Assembly: GCA_920105805.1 (NCBI GenBank)
Contig: CAKKTI010000110.1
Location: 3,863 to 54,518, forward strand
Direction: 5' to 3'
Origin: Condylostoma magnum
Taxonomy: Eukaryota > Ciliophora > Heterotrichea > Heterotrichida > Condylostomatidae
DNA length: 50,656 nucleotides
Shown: positions 20,506 through 32,472 of the stretch, piece after piece
Position numbering within the stretch: the first letter of the stretch is position 1
Layout: the number at the start of each line of letters is the position of its first letter
Translations under genes and position numbers: made by a program
The notes under the pieces: generated by a model
Seen by the model: the letters and a program-made list of their open reading frames with translations, nothing else
Databases searched by the model: none
What the model was told of the DNA's origin: nothing

Positions 20506-22050
20506 ATGTCCGTAGCAGGTTCAAGACCCGGCAGCCGATATAGCAGTTAGCAACATAGAGAAAAACTTTTAAGAATAAAGCACCGTGAGGACTTAAAAGG
20601 CGCCTTAGTAACAAAATTCCTCTAAAAATACGGAACACGCAGACGCCGAGATTTTATAGAGCGTGAAGTGGAAAACACACTAAAAATTCTTCCTTTAACA
20701 GAAGAAAACCTCCGAAATCTCGACGAAAGAATTTAGGGCGGTACATCAATAGGTTCTTCTCAACAAAACAGATAAAGTAACAATGCTAGATCAGTAATAT
20801 CAGGCAGGTCAGTAAGAACGGGAGACTCCCGTCCCCAGTCAACCTAACAAGACAGGTAATCCCAGGCCTCAATGTCGTATATGTCAGGGGCGTCTAGGTT
20901 ATCAGAAAACAGTAAAAGGGAAGATGATTTAGACTCCCTTTACTCCTAAGAATCTAGAGCAAGTTCTGCAATGATTCCTCCTGATAAAGATGAATGGGCT
21001 GTAATAATGCAGTACAACCAAGCCTTATGGCGTGAGGAGGAGCGTTAGAGACAGATTCGCTTATAGTAGCAAAAAGAAGCTATGAGAAGGGAATTAGACC
21101 GGTAGATGGAGGAAAAGAAGTTAAAAGAGATTAGAGAAAAGGAGGAACTACAGGATTATGTAAATGTACAGAATGTGAATCTTTAGATGCAAGACGAGCG
21201 GGAGAGAATGAAGGATTAGATGTACAGGGAGAAGGTTATGTAGGAAAAGAGGAACAGGGATAAGCAATTAAGAGATTTGAATAGAATGCGTAGAATGAGG
21301 GAAAGGGAGGAAAAGCAAGCTGATGCTTAGATGATAACTAGGCTTTAATAGGAGCATAGGGAAGAACTAGAGGCGTAGTAGAATAAAAGAGAGGAAGAGA
21401 TGAGGCAGAGGAGGAGGATGCTAGAGGAAAATGCGTATTAGAAGCAACTTCAGAAATAAAAGGAGGAATAAGCAAAGTAGGAAGATGTTAGATTAATGAA
21501 TGCCTATTCATAGATGCTTGATAAGTAGGAGGCTGATAGGATTGCTGAGTTGTAGAAAAGAGAAGACATGTAATAGTAATTTATGACTAGAATGGCGGAT
21601 ACTGTGCTAAAGGAGTAAAGCATGAAGGACAAGCAGGAGGATATGGAGCTCATGAATTACTATAACAGCTAATTACAGTATCATATGGAGGAAGATGAGC
21701 GTCAAAGATTGAAGGATTAAGAAATTAAAGCAAAAATGAGGGATTATCTTAGTAGGCAACAATAGGAAAAGTATATGAGGAAATAGTAGGAACAATAACT
21801 ACAGAATCAATAAGCCTAGATCTGGAAGGATGAAAATGCACAGTACTTTTAAATGGAAAATGATATAAACTAATAAAGAAAGGACCTGTATAAGCAATAT
21901 TAGGAAGAGTTAAAGCAGTAGATGGAGGATAAGAAACAAGCCAGGATGCATCAGATGACTCATGTTGAAAGAGCTTATAATAGAGATCTACTAAAGGAAG
22001 TTATAGATACAACTGCCCCGATACCCGAGGCAAGAAGATAGTTTAAATAA
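20506..22050 (+). CDS. Highly charged coiled-coil protein, TPH/axonemal type, 514 aa
   Basis: ATG 20506, TAA 22048-22050. Residues 1-75 are a compact basic helical start (EKLLRIKHREDLKGALV); 76-150 are Ser/Arg-rich; ~160-505 are one long Glu/Arg/Gln/Met coil (REEERQRQIRLQQQKEAMRR), resembling trichohyalin-plectin homology proteins of cilia such as CFAP45, CFAP53 and MNS1. Dozens of its Gln codons are TAA or TAG. These proteins bind inside or along axonemal microtubules; this assignment is by composition and layout, not a unique motif. The sulfurtransferase gene starts 17 nt after its stop on the same strand. Confidence 0.75.
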
Positions 22051-22067
22051 ACTTTTTTTATATAAAA

Positions 22068-22994
22068 ATGGCTAGGCAATTGTATAAAACTCTTATATAA
22101 ACCCAAGAGCTAAATAGACTAATGCAGGCCAGACAGCCTGTGTATATACTAGACGCAAGTTATAATATACCGGGAGTCACAGGAGACCCTATTCAAGAAT
22201 TTCATAATAGAAGGATCCCAAATGCCAAATTCTTTGAAATTGATACAATTGCTGATAAAACCTCATCTTATCCTCATATGATGCCTGATAACAACACTTT
22301 CAATCATTATATGAAAAAACTTGGTATAAAAAACGATGAAAATCCTCTAGTGATATACGACAGACTAGGAGTAATCAGCTCTCCTAGAGTGTGGTTTACT
22401 TTCAAAACGTTTGGAAGAAAAAACATAGCAGTATTAAACGGAGGATTACCTAAATGGGTAGAAGAAAGCCTTCCAACTGAGTCTGGGCAAGTGGCTATAT
22501 ACAACTAAGATGTATCAAGAGAAAATGACGAGGATTATCTCTATGCAAAAGATGAGAAAAAGATCAAAAGCTATGATTTTGTCCGAGCTTTGGCTGAAAT
22601 TTTGCCTAATAATTCGAGTTAATTCGACTTCCTAGACGCACGTCCTGAGGGAAGAGTTAAGGGAGAAGTTCCGGAGCCTAGATAAGAATGCAGGCCAGGC
22701 GGAATAGCAGGAGGAAAGAATATTTTCTTCAAGAATTTCTTTAATGATGATAAAACCTTCAAGTCAGTTGAGGAAATCAAGGAGATTATTAGTCAATCTG
22801 GTGTGTCAACTGATAAATAAATAGTCAATTCATGCGGATCAGGCTTAACTGCATGCATAAATATACTGGCTTTAGAAATTGCAGGTATTGAGAACACTTT
22901 GCTGTATGACGGTTCATGGGCTGAGTTTGGAGCTATTCCGTTTGAAGCCCCTACGCAGAAAGTAAAGGAGATAATTAAAAGCTTAGTTAATTAA
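22068..22994 (+). CDS. 3-mercaptopyruvate sulfurtransferase (tandem rhodanese)
   Basis: ATG 22068, TAA 22992-22994, 308 residues, two rhodanese domains as usual for the family. Domain 1 shows YILDASY, PNAKFFEID and AVLNGGLPKWV; domain 2 shows FLDARPEGR, PGGIAGGKN and the active loop SCGSGLTAC with catalytic Cys near residue 256. CGSGxT marks 3-mercaptopyruvate sulfurtransferases, against CRKGVT in thiosulfate sulfurtransferases. The enzyme moves sulfur from 3-mercaptopyruvate to an acceptor in cysteine breakdown, in cytosol or mitochondria. No clear targeting peptide is seen (MARQLYKTL is slightly basic). TAA must be the stop: the opposite gene's stop is 4 nt away. Confidence 0.93.
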
Positions 22995-22998
22995 GGTC

Positions 22999-23769
22999 TT
23001 ATTTAAAGTATAATTGTCTTACAAATTCTCTTACATCTGGCTGATCTTTTATTGTAAGTAGTGCCTCTAGTACATTAAGTAATTCAACGTCTTCAGTGTC
23101 TCCGTATCATGATTATATGTGAATTCCGTTATCTATTTGAAAAAGGAATGATTCTACAGCATTGTCTATAATTATAGTCTCGCTGAGATTTCTGTTTAGA
23201 ATTCGTAGATCCTTTATATACATATTGTTCATTAATGTACATGAGTCACGGTAAATTCTGAAATTGATGTTCTCTTTATATGGGTCTATTGCATTTATTA
23301 TTGGCTCGGCATATGCTTTATCAGAGGCTGTGAAAATTACAACTTCAAATAACTTGCCAACCACTTTTAGAAAAGGTTAAAGATAAGGTCTGAATTTAAC
23401 ATATGTATTCTAAATTTGATCTTAGAATTTAAATGTAGTAATTATGTCATAATCTGGTATTTGTTACAAACTACTACATATTAAGGTCTCATCCAAATCT
23501 AAAACCAGTGTAATTCGTTTTGAGCTTCTAGTTTTTAACGGTAATTTAGGTTAAAAGAAATGCTAAAGGGGAAAGTTTGGGAGTTTTTGCGTATTTTCAT
23601 AATCGTTCAGATATTCTTGTTGATCGTCTGAATATAATGTTGTGATATCGTCTTCATCACAATATAGAGTAAAATCTTACTCCTCTGATATGTAGTCTAA
23701 TTGCTTTGAAGATTTGTTTAGTTGATTTAGGAAATTGGAGTTGCAGTATTAATTTTGATAATCCTCCAT
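22999..23769 (-). CDS. FCP1/SCP-type phosphatase (NLI-interacting factor family)
   Basis: ATG 23769-23767, TAA 23001-22999, 256 residues. An acidic N-terminal ~85 residues precedes the HAD-type phosphatase core: VLDLDETLI with the catalytic Asp pair, EVVIFTASDKAYAEPI, MYIKDLRIL and ETIIIDNAVESF with the metal-binding Asp. This matches small CTD phosphatases and Dullard-like enzymes, which remove phosphate from Ser in RNA polymerase II tails, lipin or other proteins. No membrane helix is present, so an SCP-like nuclear or cytosolic enzyme is more likely than Dullard. Convergent with the sulfurtransferase gene, 4 nt between stop codons. Confidence 0.92.
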
Positions 23770-23812
23770 TAATTATAATTTTAAGTTTTATTAAGTAAAA
23801 AACGACTAGCAA

Positions 23813-24079
23813 ATGTAAATAAATGGGGATATTTTAGTTAAACGAATAAATTTCCTTTGTATTAAGGATACATTATTAAGGCATGTTTAAACTATTTTAT
23901 TTATCAATTTACAAACCCTTAATTGTGATGGAAACAAGGATTATGATATTAGAAGGGTAAAACTAATTAATAAGCTTATTTCTGATATAAATGAGAACAT
24001 TATCAAATACAACATATTAAACGATGTTTTATTATGTCACAAATTTATAGAGAGATTTAAATCGCTAAAATTAGTTTAA
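23813..24079 (+). CDS. Small hypothetical protein, 88 aa
   Basis: ATG 23813, TAA 24077-24079 (a TGA follows at 24083). The peptide starts MQINGDILVKRINFL and continues helical (RVKLINKLISDINENI, HKFIERFKSLKLV). The start lies 43 nt from the divergent start of the phosphatase gene, normal spacing here. Composition looks like a real small globular protein, but I do not recognise it. Confidence 0.45.
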
Positions 24080-24347
24080 TTGTGAATACTTATGAATAAA
24101 TTAATAATAAGGAAAATGATTAATAGTCTTTGTTATCGAGAGAATATTACCCTTTCATTAAATCATCTCTAAAGTTAGTACTTATATCGTATAATGTATA
24201 AAAATATGCTTCTCTATTATAAATCAATTATAATTACTTAGAAAATCCCTTTATAAATAGACTGCACTCTTAATAAAACCTTATAACAATAAGACTAGCA
24301 CAGGTATTAATCACTGATAAATTTTAATAGTAAAAAAATACAATAAA

Positions 24348-25235
24348 ATGTTATTGAAGAGAATTAATAGTAATCTAGCGTTTTAATTCGGGCAAGAAGT
24401 AAAAGAAAATCAAGGCTTCTACTGTATTCTGCACTACCCAAGCTTTGAAGCCGGTTTTATAAGTAGCACCGAGCTCCAAAAGTTCTGCAAACGCTAGGAA
24501 ACTGATTTAAGATCTCTTCATTACAAAAGTGCAGTACTAATCTAAACCCATATCAGAATTTTTCTAGCCAAAGCAGAGTTGAAAAGGAGAATTGACTACA
24601 GAGATTGATGTATAGCTAATAATGCAGCTATAGAAATCCAAAAGAACTACAAAATGTGAAAAGCGATTAAATACAGGAACTTATTATGATGTATGCGTGA
24701 AATTTCTTATAAAAGAACAGAAGCAAGTATGTTCATACAAAAAAATTTCCGAATATATAGATTTTCTCAAAAGCTGCATCAGTTGGCTGTAGTTGCCAGA
24801 TTGTTTAGAAGCAGGAATACTGCTGCTATTTTTATTCAAAAGTATGTGAGAGGATTAATAGTAAGGAAAGACTTGTGGTTTATGAAGAGGAGGTCAAAGA
24901 GAAACTTGCTTATTAGATGGAGATACAAGGCAAAATAAGTCTTTATTATTGGCAATTTCACAAAGCCTGAATGGACAACGATGATTCCTATGGTTTATTC
25001 TAGATAGTTAAAGGAGTATTATTCAACTTACTTTATGGATCAGGCAATTCTACCTGGGAAGTATAAGATGAAGTTTATAGTTGATTCTGTTTTCACTTGT
25101 GATGGTAATTATAATATTGCTGAGGAAAAAGAAGGTAATTTTAATAATATAATAGAAATAACTGTTGATGACTCTAAATTGATAAAGAAAGAAGCTAAGA
25201 GGGAAAATAGGGTCATCAAATATGAGGTTTTTTAG
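24348..25235 (+). CDS. IQ-motif protein with C-terminal CBM48-like domain
   Basis: ATG 24348, TAG 25233-25235, 295 residues. Residues ~60-195 hold several IQ-type calmodulin/centrin sites (AVLIQTHIRIFLAKAE, AAIEIQKNYKMWKAI, AAIFIQKYVRGLIVRKD). Residues ~205-290 read like the AMPK-type glycogen-binding fold: VFIIGNFTKPEW, then LPGKYKMKFIVDSVF and NIIEITVDD. CBM48 domains bind glycogen or starch, or serve as protein contacts. The pairing could link calcium/calmodulin to storage polysaccharide; this is inference. The gap before it (24080-24347) shows no gene. Confidence 0.75.
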
Positions 25236-25266
25236 TATTAATAAGAAAATATATCTAAAATTAGTT

Positions 25267-28200
25267 CTACTTATGAATAAACTCTTCTATTTGCCCTTTA
25301 AGTATGTCTTTAACTTCTTTGTTGTTAACAGTTTCTATTATCTTCTTTTGTATAATATCTGTCATTTCTTTCTATACTTTATTTATATTTTACGCATTAG
25401 ATTTAGCAACTGTTGACATATTATTGTTAAGGGTAACCATGTTTCTGTTTAATATCCCTATTTTTCTATTAACTTCTTTATTTTCCATTATATCAACAGT
25501 TTTATCAATACAGTGACTAGCTTCTACATAGCATTTGAAATAATATTCTAAGTTCTTAACTGCTCTTATAAGATTCTCTTAGATTTAGAACATTTTGTTA
25601 TACAGTTTGTCCCTTGTAGAATCAATAAGGTTAAAGATTGGTTATAGATCGATTTAGATACCTTATTGTTAGTAGTTGTTAATAATTTATTGTCTTGAAT
25701 CCTTCTCTTAGTTATCCTTTTTTATCTTATATGGTTTTTTATACTCAATATAGGATATCATTCTATCTACACATTCATTTGCTTCTATTATACAAATAAC
25801 ATCAAGTGCTGTATTATTTATATGTTAGTAGATAGGCTATAAGTCTTATTATTGGATAGGTTGATTCTGCATTTGAGGTTGATTTTGCATATAAGGTTAA
25901 TTCTGCATTTGGGGTTAATTTTATATATAAGGTTAATTCTGCATTTGAGGCTAATTTTGCATATAAGGCTAATTTTGCTATACTGGCTGGCCATTCATCT
26001 ACTAATCAATCTGTTAATAATTCTACTACGGAGCCTATGAAAATGTTTGATTATTAGGAGCTATAAACTATCCTTATTAGTTCTACTATGGAACTTATTG
26101 CACTCCATTCTACTACGTATTTCTATCTTCTGGTTATTAGTGATTATCTTATTTATTTGAACTGTACACAATTTCATCTCTTGATGAGTCAAGATTTGCC
26201 AGTTTAGACAGAACAGGTCTAAAATTTCATAGATCTGCTGAATCATCAACATTACTACCCATACCATCTAATTGCAATTGAGAGCCTTATCGACTATGGT
26301 TAATCGTTTTATCCTAATTTTATATAATAGATGGATCATCAGATAACTGCAAGGTCTCAGCTGGTTAAATTGTCTTTGGGTTTTACTCCGGCTATTAAAC
26401 AAAAGCAGGTGTGTTTGGTTGGATATTATTATCTGCATGTATTTGTGATAGTTACTGTGGTTGTTACACGTAAGTCGGCTACTGGAATTACTATGATTAT
26501 TATGGTTGCTATATGTATTAAGGCTGTTGTATAAGTATTTAGCTCGGAGGAGTTTGTTAATACTAGTAATAATTACCTTATTAAGGTTATTAAGACAATG
26601 CGTTTATTTATCTTTGTAAATCTTGTAGTTATTAATCATAGTTTAATTACATCATCATAGGCGATTAATTCAATTATGGCTGATTATTCTCCATTTATAT
26701 TACTTTTTAGCTTAAATCTCTTACTTGTTCACCTAAATTATTATCTTGTAGCACAATTGGAGCAAAAGATGACTTATCACCCTATTGAATCATTTACACA
26801 ATTTATTTTAAAGCTTCATCAAGTCTCTGGGCTTATTATTCTTATTGTTTTAGTCTAAAATTAACTGAGTCTAAATCAACCTTTTCATTTGGCTGTTAAA
26901 TATCTGGCTAATTACCTTATATCATGCTAGTGGGTTCACTATTAGAAATTCCTGGTCCTTTATGCTTTTATGACATACTGCTGATTCTATTATTCAGATT
27001 ATTTATTAATTACTTTAAAGCTTCAATCTCTCCTACATTATACTCTAATTATATTATCTTTGTTGTAGATATCTTATTGTCTTAGTCTATTTCATTCATT
27101 TTATTGAACAAAGGCTCTTAAACCTATTAAAAGGCGGATTAAAAGCCTTCAATTTAGTTTTGAATTTATTACTGTGATTATTTAGGATTTGATTATTATA
27201 CTTACCTCAATTCCTACTTTCTGTTTAATTCCAATTGTCCGATTCTTTATTCGAAACCCTAAACTGTTCTAAATAAATTTTCATTGGAGTTTTATTAAAT
27301 ATCTTTTATGATTTTATACAAAGAGTCGTATTGATAACCACTATTAGACAATCTTGACTCAAATTTACTGTCCATTTATGTCAAATTCTACAAGAGCTTT
27401 TGTATTTAGTCTTATAATTAATCATTAAGATCTCTTATACCATTACGCATTTAAACAGTTTCATTTTCAAATATGTTCCTGTACTTTTTATCAAGTTAGT
27501 CTCTTAATGCATCAAATTTCCCTTAAGTACTATCATATAAATCCTTGGTAAGTTTTCCTATTTTATTATCAAACAAAATTACATTATTTGAATGATTTGT
27601 GCTAAGATTTTCAATTTCTTAATAAAGCTTTCCTTCTAATTATGCTAATTATTTCTGTTAATTTTCATCCTTATCAACAAATTTCCTATCAAGTTCCTAA
27701 GAGAATTTACTATTAGATTCCAACCTTTTCTAGATTCCATCTAACTATGCACCAATTCCTTTTTCATTTTCATTTTACCAATTATAAACTGACTCTTAAA
27801 ATCCGTCAATACGCTTTTCTAAGTTAAGCATTAATTGCTTCAACTGATTTTCCAAGTTTTAAACATTATTTCCCATTTTGGTAACTTCATCATCTAATTT
27901 TCCAGCCACTTATTGAATATTTCTCTGCATTTTTTTCCTTAAAATTTCTCTATTTCCTCCTTCCTCCATTACGACTTATTCTAAATGCCCAAGTCTCCCG
28001 GATATTCCTTCTTTCACTATTTCAATGGTATAAGCAATATCTTTTATATTATCATTCAACATTTACTGCATTTTAGTAATTTGCCCATTTGTAGTATCTT
28101 TAGATTTATTGATTAATTAATGCAGAGTTTGTATACCTTCCTACATTAAATTCAGTAAACTCCTGTCTCTTTCACTCATTTATTACTCCTCAGATTACAA

Positions 28201-29088
28201 ATAAGTGTAAACTGATTAGATTCTGCTTTCAACATGATGTTAATAATCCTTCTCTGTTCTAGTACGTTATTCTACTTCTTCACTTACTCTATTCTCTATA
28301 TTTCTATACATAATTTCTAGTTAATCCTTAGTACTTCTTTACTTTTACTACTGTTGCTCTTAATTCTTTATTAGATTCTTGCGTTCAGACATGATACTTT
28401 AATAAATCTCATCCCTTACTCCTTATATCTTATCATCTAGTACATTTTACGATAATTTTTAGTTGTTTTACAGCTCATTGATTCTAAGTATCAAAGTTTG
28501 CACTATGTCATCATTCCTTCCTACTTCCTTAGCAATAAAGGATTGTGTATCAGCTACTAACCCTCCTCTTTAACTGTATAACTAATCGTTTAAACTAGCA
28601 ATTTCCTTTTTATTAGCATTATCCTTTAGCTGTAACTCCTCTATTCTCTTATTAAGTGAATTAACATTTTAATGCATTTGCTCTAAAGCTTATTTTGTAC
28701 TGTTTGTCATTACTTTCATAGCTTCTTGCAGCATGTTGACTTTATTAGATGTTTCATTTACTCTAGGGTTTTCTATACCCCTGTTAAATTATGGCTATTC
28801 CGGCAAATCTAGTACTTTTTTGCGTTTTAACTCTGTTTTTACTTCCATCATCTAAATTTCTAATTCACGCATCCTTGTTTCTAGGTCAAGTCCTTATGTA
28901 TTTTACTCTTAAGGTGTGAAACGACGACTCTATGAATGCAGATTTCTTTCTGATACAACTGGTAGTAGTTATTTTCTTGAGCCTGGAGAATTCCCGTATC
29001 TGGCTGATCCTCCGAAGAGCTCCCATACTTCATCTTTCTCAGGGAAATAAGGTTGTTTTAATCGTCTGCCTGAGTTTTATTGAGACAT
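25267..29088 (-). CDS. Giant coiled-coil protein with Gln/Asn/Pro-rich repeats, 1273 aa
   Basis: ATG 29088-29086 and TAG 25269-25267 are in one frame over 1273 codons with no intron. The N-terminal ~70 residues are polar (RYGNSPGSRK). Residues ~75-700 are coiled coil (ETRMRELEIQMMEVKTELKR). The middle and C-terminal third are rich in Gln, Pro and Asn (YVQQPQQLSQ), including the near-perfect repeats NQPYMQ/NQPQMQ at 25855-25975. The last ~200 residues are helical again (VKDILKGQIEEFIHK). A scaffold that may phase-separate or form ciliary or cortical structures is possible; nothing catalytic is seen. Divergent from the small gene at 29127 by 38 nt. Confidence 0.8.
25855..25975 (-). repeat. 18-bp tandem repeats coding NQPYMQ/NQPQMQ
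   Basis: On the minus strand, units near CCTTATATGCAAAATTAG and CCTCAAATGCAGAATCAA alternate about seven times. All are multiples of 18 bp and keep the frame, encoding six-residue Asn-Gln-Pro-x-Met-Gln units. TAG, TAA, CAA and CAG are all used for Gln in equivalent places. Confidence 0.85.
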
Positions 29089-29126
29089 TTTATTAAATTT
29101 TTGGGAGATTGTAATAGTTAGTATTG

Positions 29127-29569
29127 ATGGTTGTATATAGGGGATTAAGGGTTTTGTATAAAGTGCTTGATTATATACAGGATAATGCACTTTAGGAGAC
29201 AGAATTAAATTAGACTATCGAATATGATTAGAGATGTATTTATTAAAAATCTCTTAATGAATATATAGATAAGATAAAGTTAGTTATATTGTTGCTATGT
29301 AGGACCAGGAATAATAAACAAATTGATTTACTAAAGAAAATGAAAGAATAAGAGTTTTCGGGGGACTATGAACGTCTGCTTATCATATTTATATGGTTGT
29401 ATAAAAATGCATAGAACACTAAAATTAGCTGAGTATATTTAATAGTTACAATATAAAAGGTAATGATAAATCTTTTAAGTAATAATTCCTAAAAACGGTA
29501 TTAAATTTGAAATCATTTCTGCTACGACTTACAGCCTATGCATTTGAAATTTTAGAGGTACTTAATTAA
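29127..29569 (+). CDS. Small helical protein, possible 20-nt intron
   Basis: ATG 29127 (MVVYRGLRVLYKVLDYIQDN) with a helical, hydrophobic-patterned sequence (ERLLIIFIWLYKNA). TAG at 29412 could end it at 95 residues. Alternatively a GTAATG...TTAAG piece of 20 nt at 29460-29479 can be removed, giving a longer helical, armadillo-like protein ending near TAA 29567-29569 (FLLRLTAYAFEILEVL). The longer version reads better. Function not recognised. The following 29570-29758 shows no gene. Confidence 0.4.
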
Positions 29570-29758
29570 ATAAATTCAAAATCAACTATATAGAGTAATT
29601 GAACCATGTTTTACTAATTGTAATTTTGGAATGGATGTTAAGACTTGAAAAGAAGATAATACACATCCTCCATATTCTGATTACTACACAACTACAACAA
29701 TATTACATTATATCCACAGTTTAACTACTATATTCAAACACACTTATATACTAACTTT

Positions 29759-32452
29759 TCAACAATTAAACAATTAGGAAACTAATTAGATTAGATTATC
29801 TTCATCATAACTCGATATATGTTCATAGCTTTAATCATTCAGATCTAGTAAGTCTACTTCATATATCCTATGACTTTCTATCTAATTTTAACTTATCTCT
29901 TCAGCTTCTGCCTACTTCAGCACTTGAACTACCTCTTTTTACCCTTACATTTGTTGTATAAGCTACTCTTATATTTTTCCCTTTCTTTACTCATCAATTT
30001 ACCTTACACTGATAGCAAAATTAGCGAAAATAGGCTTATGATCAGAATAAGTGCTATCACAAGTATAGTACTATTCTAACTGAACTCCCTCTCCATTATA
30101 CAAAATGCGATCAGTCCATGCAGGTGCTCTGTTCTTTTTAGAAGTATCATAAATATTAGTTCCTTTATCATACTTATAAGTAGGGTGAAACGTAATTTAC
30201 CCTTCCTAATAATCCTTCAGCAGTGACTTATCATGTTGCATAGATATATTTAACTCATCATGTGTAAGTAACGTTTCAATATCATTTCCGTCTATATGCT
30301 CGCGTATAAAGTCATTAGGAAGTGTTATTCTAAAATTGAGATCACCGGTAAATAATATAACAACATGTTCTTAGTGCCTCTGAACAAAATCTTCTTTTAT
30401 TTTCTTCTCAATTAGCCTAACTTCCTGTAATCTTGACTTTAACTAGCCAACACCACTTGAAAGATGAGAATTAGAAATAACTATCGTAGTATCCATTAAC
30501 TTAAACCTTATAATAGTACTTCCCTTGTTCCCCATGATTCCCTTAAACCCAATTTTCACCTTTCCAAACTCAATATCAGTGATACTTCTAATTACTTGCT
30601 TTTATGCAATTAGAGCTATAAAGCAGCCTACTAGGTCCTCATGTTACACAATCTCGTATAGGTTGGGATGTTTGATGTTTAGCTGGTCTTATATAATACG
30701 AACCCATTACTACACTGATTTCTTATTAGCCCCTTAATTTAGTACATATCTGGGATTAAGTTTTACAATTTCTTATAAACAAACAACTATTATACGGGGA
30801 CACTAATCACCTAGTAACCAATCAGTCACATCTATTACTACCGGTGGCTTTTTACCGGCTAAGTTTCAGCAAGCCACTCTTAATGAAATCGGGTAGAAAT
30901 TAGTCCATTCATTCTATCTTTAATACAGTTCTTAACTTATAATGCCAATGCCTTACGATTTAGTAGTTTGCTGTTTTAGCATTATATCATGAGCCTGCTG
31001 TTTATGCTAGTCTGTAGCATTAGCGTTGTACAATCTGTTTATGCTTGTCTTTCCATGGGATATTAGCCCCTTCAGCCCCTGTTTTCCATCTCTTGTTACT
31101 GATGATATTGTGGAATTAGTGCCAGTGTATTGGACACTCAACATATCTCCGTTATCTGCCCATAAGTCTCGAAAGCTTTAGCATAAATCAGATTCAGGCA
31201 TTTCGTATAGACTGCTAGGAATGTCTATCCCTATGCATCTGAGTTGTTGTGATAAAGAAAATCAGGATATATTGCATTGCACTACGTTTGTACGGTCTAG
31301 ACAATCTAGGCAGTTTGTACGGGACACTCCTCGTTAGTACTTAGGCCTTTACCCGTCTATTTCGTAGAAGTAGTCGTAATAATCAAGGGACTGCTGAATC
31401 TATTCAAAGAGTTGCCGTATGTTTCTATGAGATGATTTGCATATGCTGTGATAGTCAAAGTGAGTTAGTCATACTTTGTTTTAGATTTATTGCTGATTTT
31501 ACTGAAAAACAGATGTAAAGTTATCTGTAAGGAGAACCTCGTTTTGTTTATATGAAGCTAATAAGTTGATCATTGTTATATGGGAGTAGCGGTCAATTAG
31601 ATCTTGTATGTGCTTTATGAACGCATTATTGCTTTATTCTAATGAGTTTTTAAGCTCTACAGTGGCAGTTACTCCTACTTCCTTTCAGTATAAAGGAACT
31701 GAGCCTCGTATTTGCACATATGAGAAAGTATGATCCCCTATTTATAATATTTGCTCAGTTTCTACAAAATTAGCAACATTTCCCTCTGAGTCAATTCCTC
31801 GTGCATTGTAACGAGTACCTGTGTTTTTTCAACTTCTCCTAGAAATTATAGAGAGCTAAATATTCATATTGTTGTGTATAAAAGGCTTGATTCCTACAAA
31901 TCCCTGTATTATAGGAATAAATCACTTATTATCAATATTCTGTTAAATCAAATGTCTGTATAATTAGCGATTCCAGTAGTAAATATCATCTGCACTCTCA
32001 TGTAGGTTAGATGTAATGCTTTACCGTTATAGGCAATTAGTAAGATCATAATCATATGAAAAATAGCATCCCTCTGTATACAATTTTACCATATGTGAGC
32101 ACTATCTTTATACTTCCTCTCTTTATTTAGTCTCTTTGAACGGTATAAACTGTACATCTTTTATCTCGTATATTATTTTTCCACTAATTTGCCCAACTGC
32201 ATCCGCTTAAGTTATCACAACCACATACTGCTCTTCCTGTATATTAATCAGTCCAATCAAGCAAAAAGTTTCAACAGTTTAGAACTCTCTATCTACAGTG
32301 TAATCTAAAGGGTTAAAATGACTTGATTCTACACATCTGCCAGTAGTTTTTTCCATTATAAGCTGAGATTCACTTTAAGAGTTTAGTCCTTAAAAGGTAA
32401 AATGATGTTTTGTAATATAAAGTCCTAGTACTGGTCTAGCTCTGTTTCGCAT
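29759..32452 (-). CDS. Synaptojanin-type Sac plus inositol 5-phosphatase
   Basis: ATG 32452-32450. One frame of about 890 residues; the stop is TAA 29788-29786, TAA 29776-29774 or TGA 29761-29759. Residues ~1-520 form a Sac domain with catalytic [13 protein letters not shown] (CX5R-T). Residues ~530-830 form the 5-phosphatase domain: [40 protein letters not shown] and [10 protein letters not shown]. Together they remove 4- and 5-phosphates from phosphoinositides, chiefly PI(4,5)P2, during endocytosis and vesicle uncoating. The C-terminal ~65 residues are acidic, without the proline-rich tail of animal synaptojanin, closer to yeast Inp51-53 in layout. Its start is 20 nt after the stop of the upstream gene. 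Confidence 0.93.
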
Positions 32453-32472
32453 TTTTATTTAAATTATTAAAA

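Noticed and set aside
20519-20540. GGTTCAAGACCC, a tRNA B-box-like string
   Set aside because: It lies in the first codons of the coiled-coil gene at 20506 (AGSRPGS), and no cloverleaf or A-box could be drawn around it.
25222-26860. Plus-strand hydrophobic ORFs rich in Leu and Ile
   Set aside because: Antisense of the Gln/Asn/Lys-rich coiled-coil gene; the 18-bp period and frame belong to the minus strand.
30525-30737. Plus-strand ORF within the phosphatase region
   Set aside because: It is antisense to the synaptojanin-type gene, whose catalytic motifs are on the minus strand.
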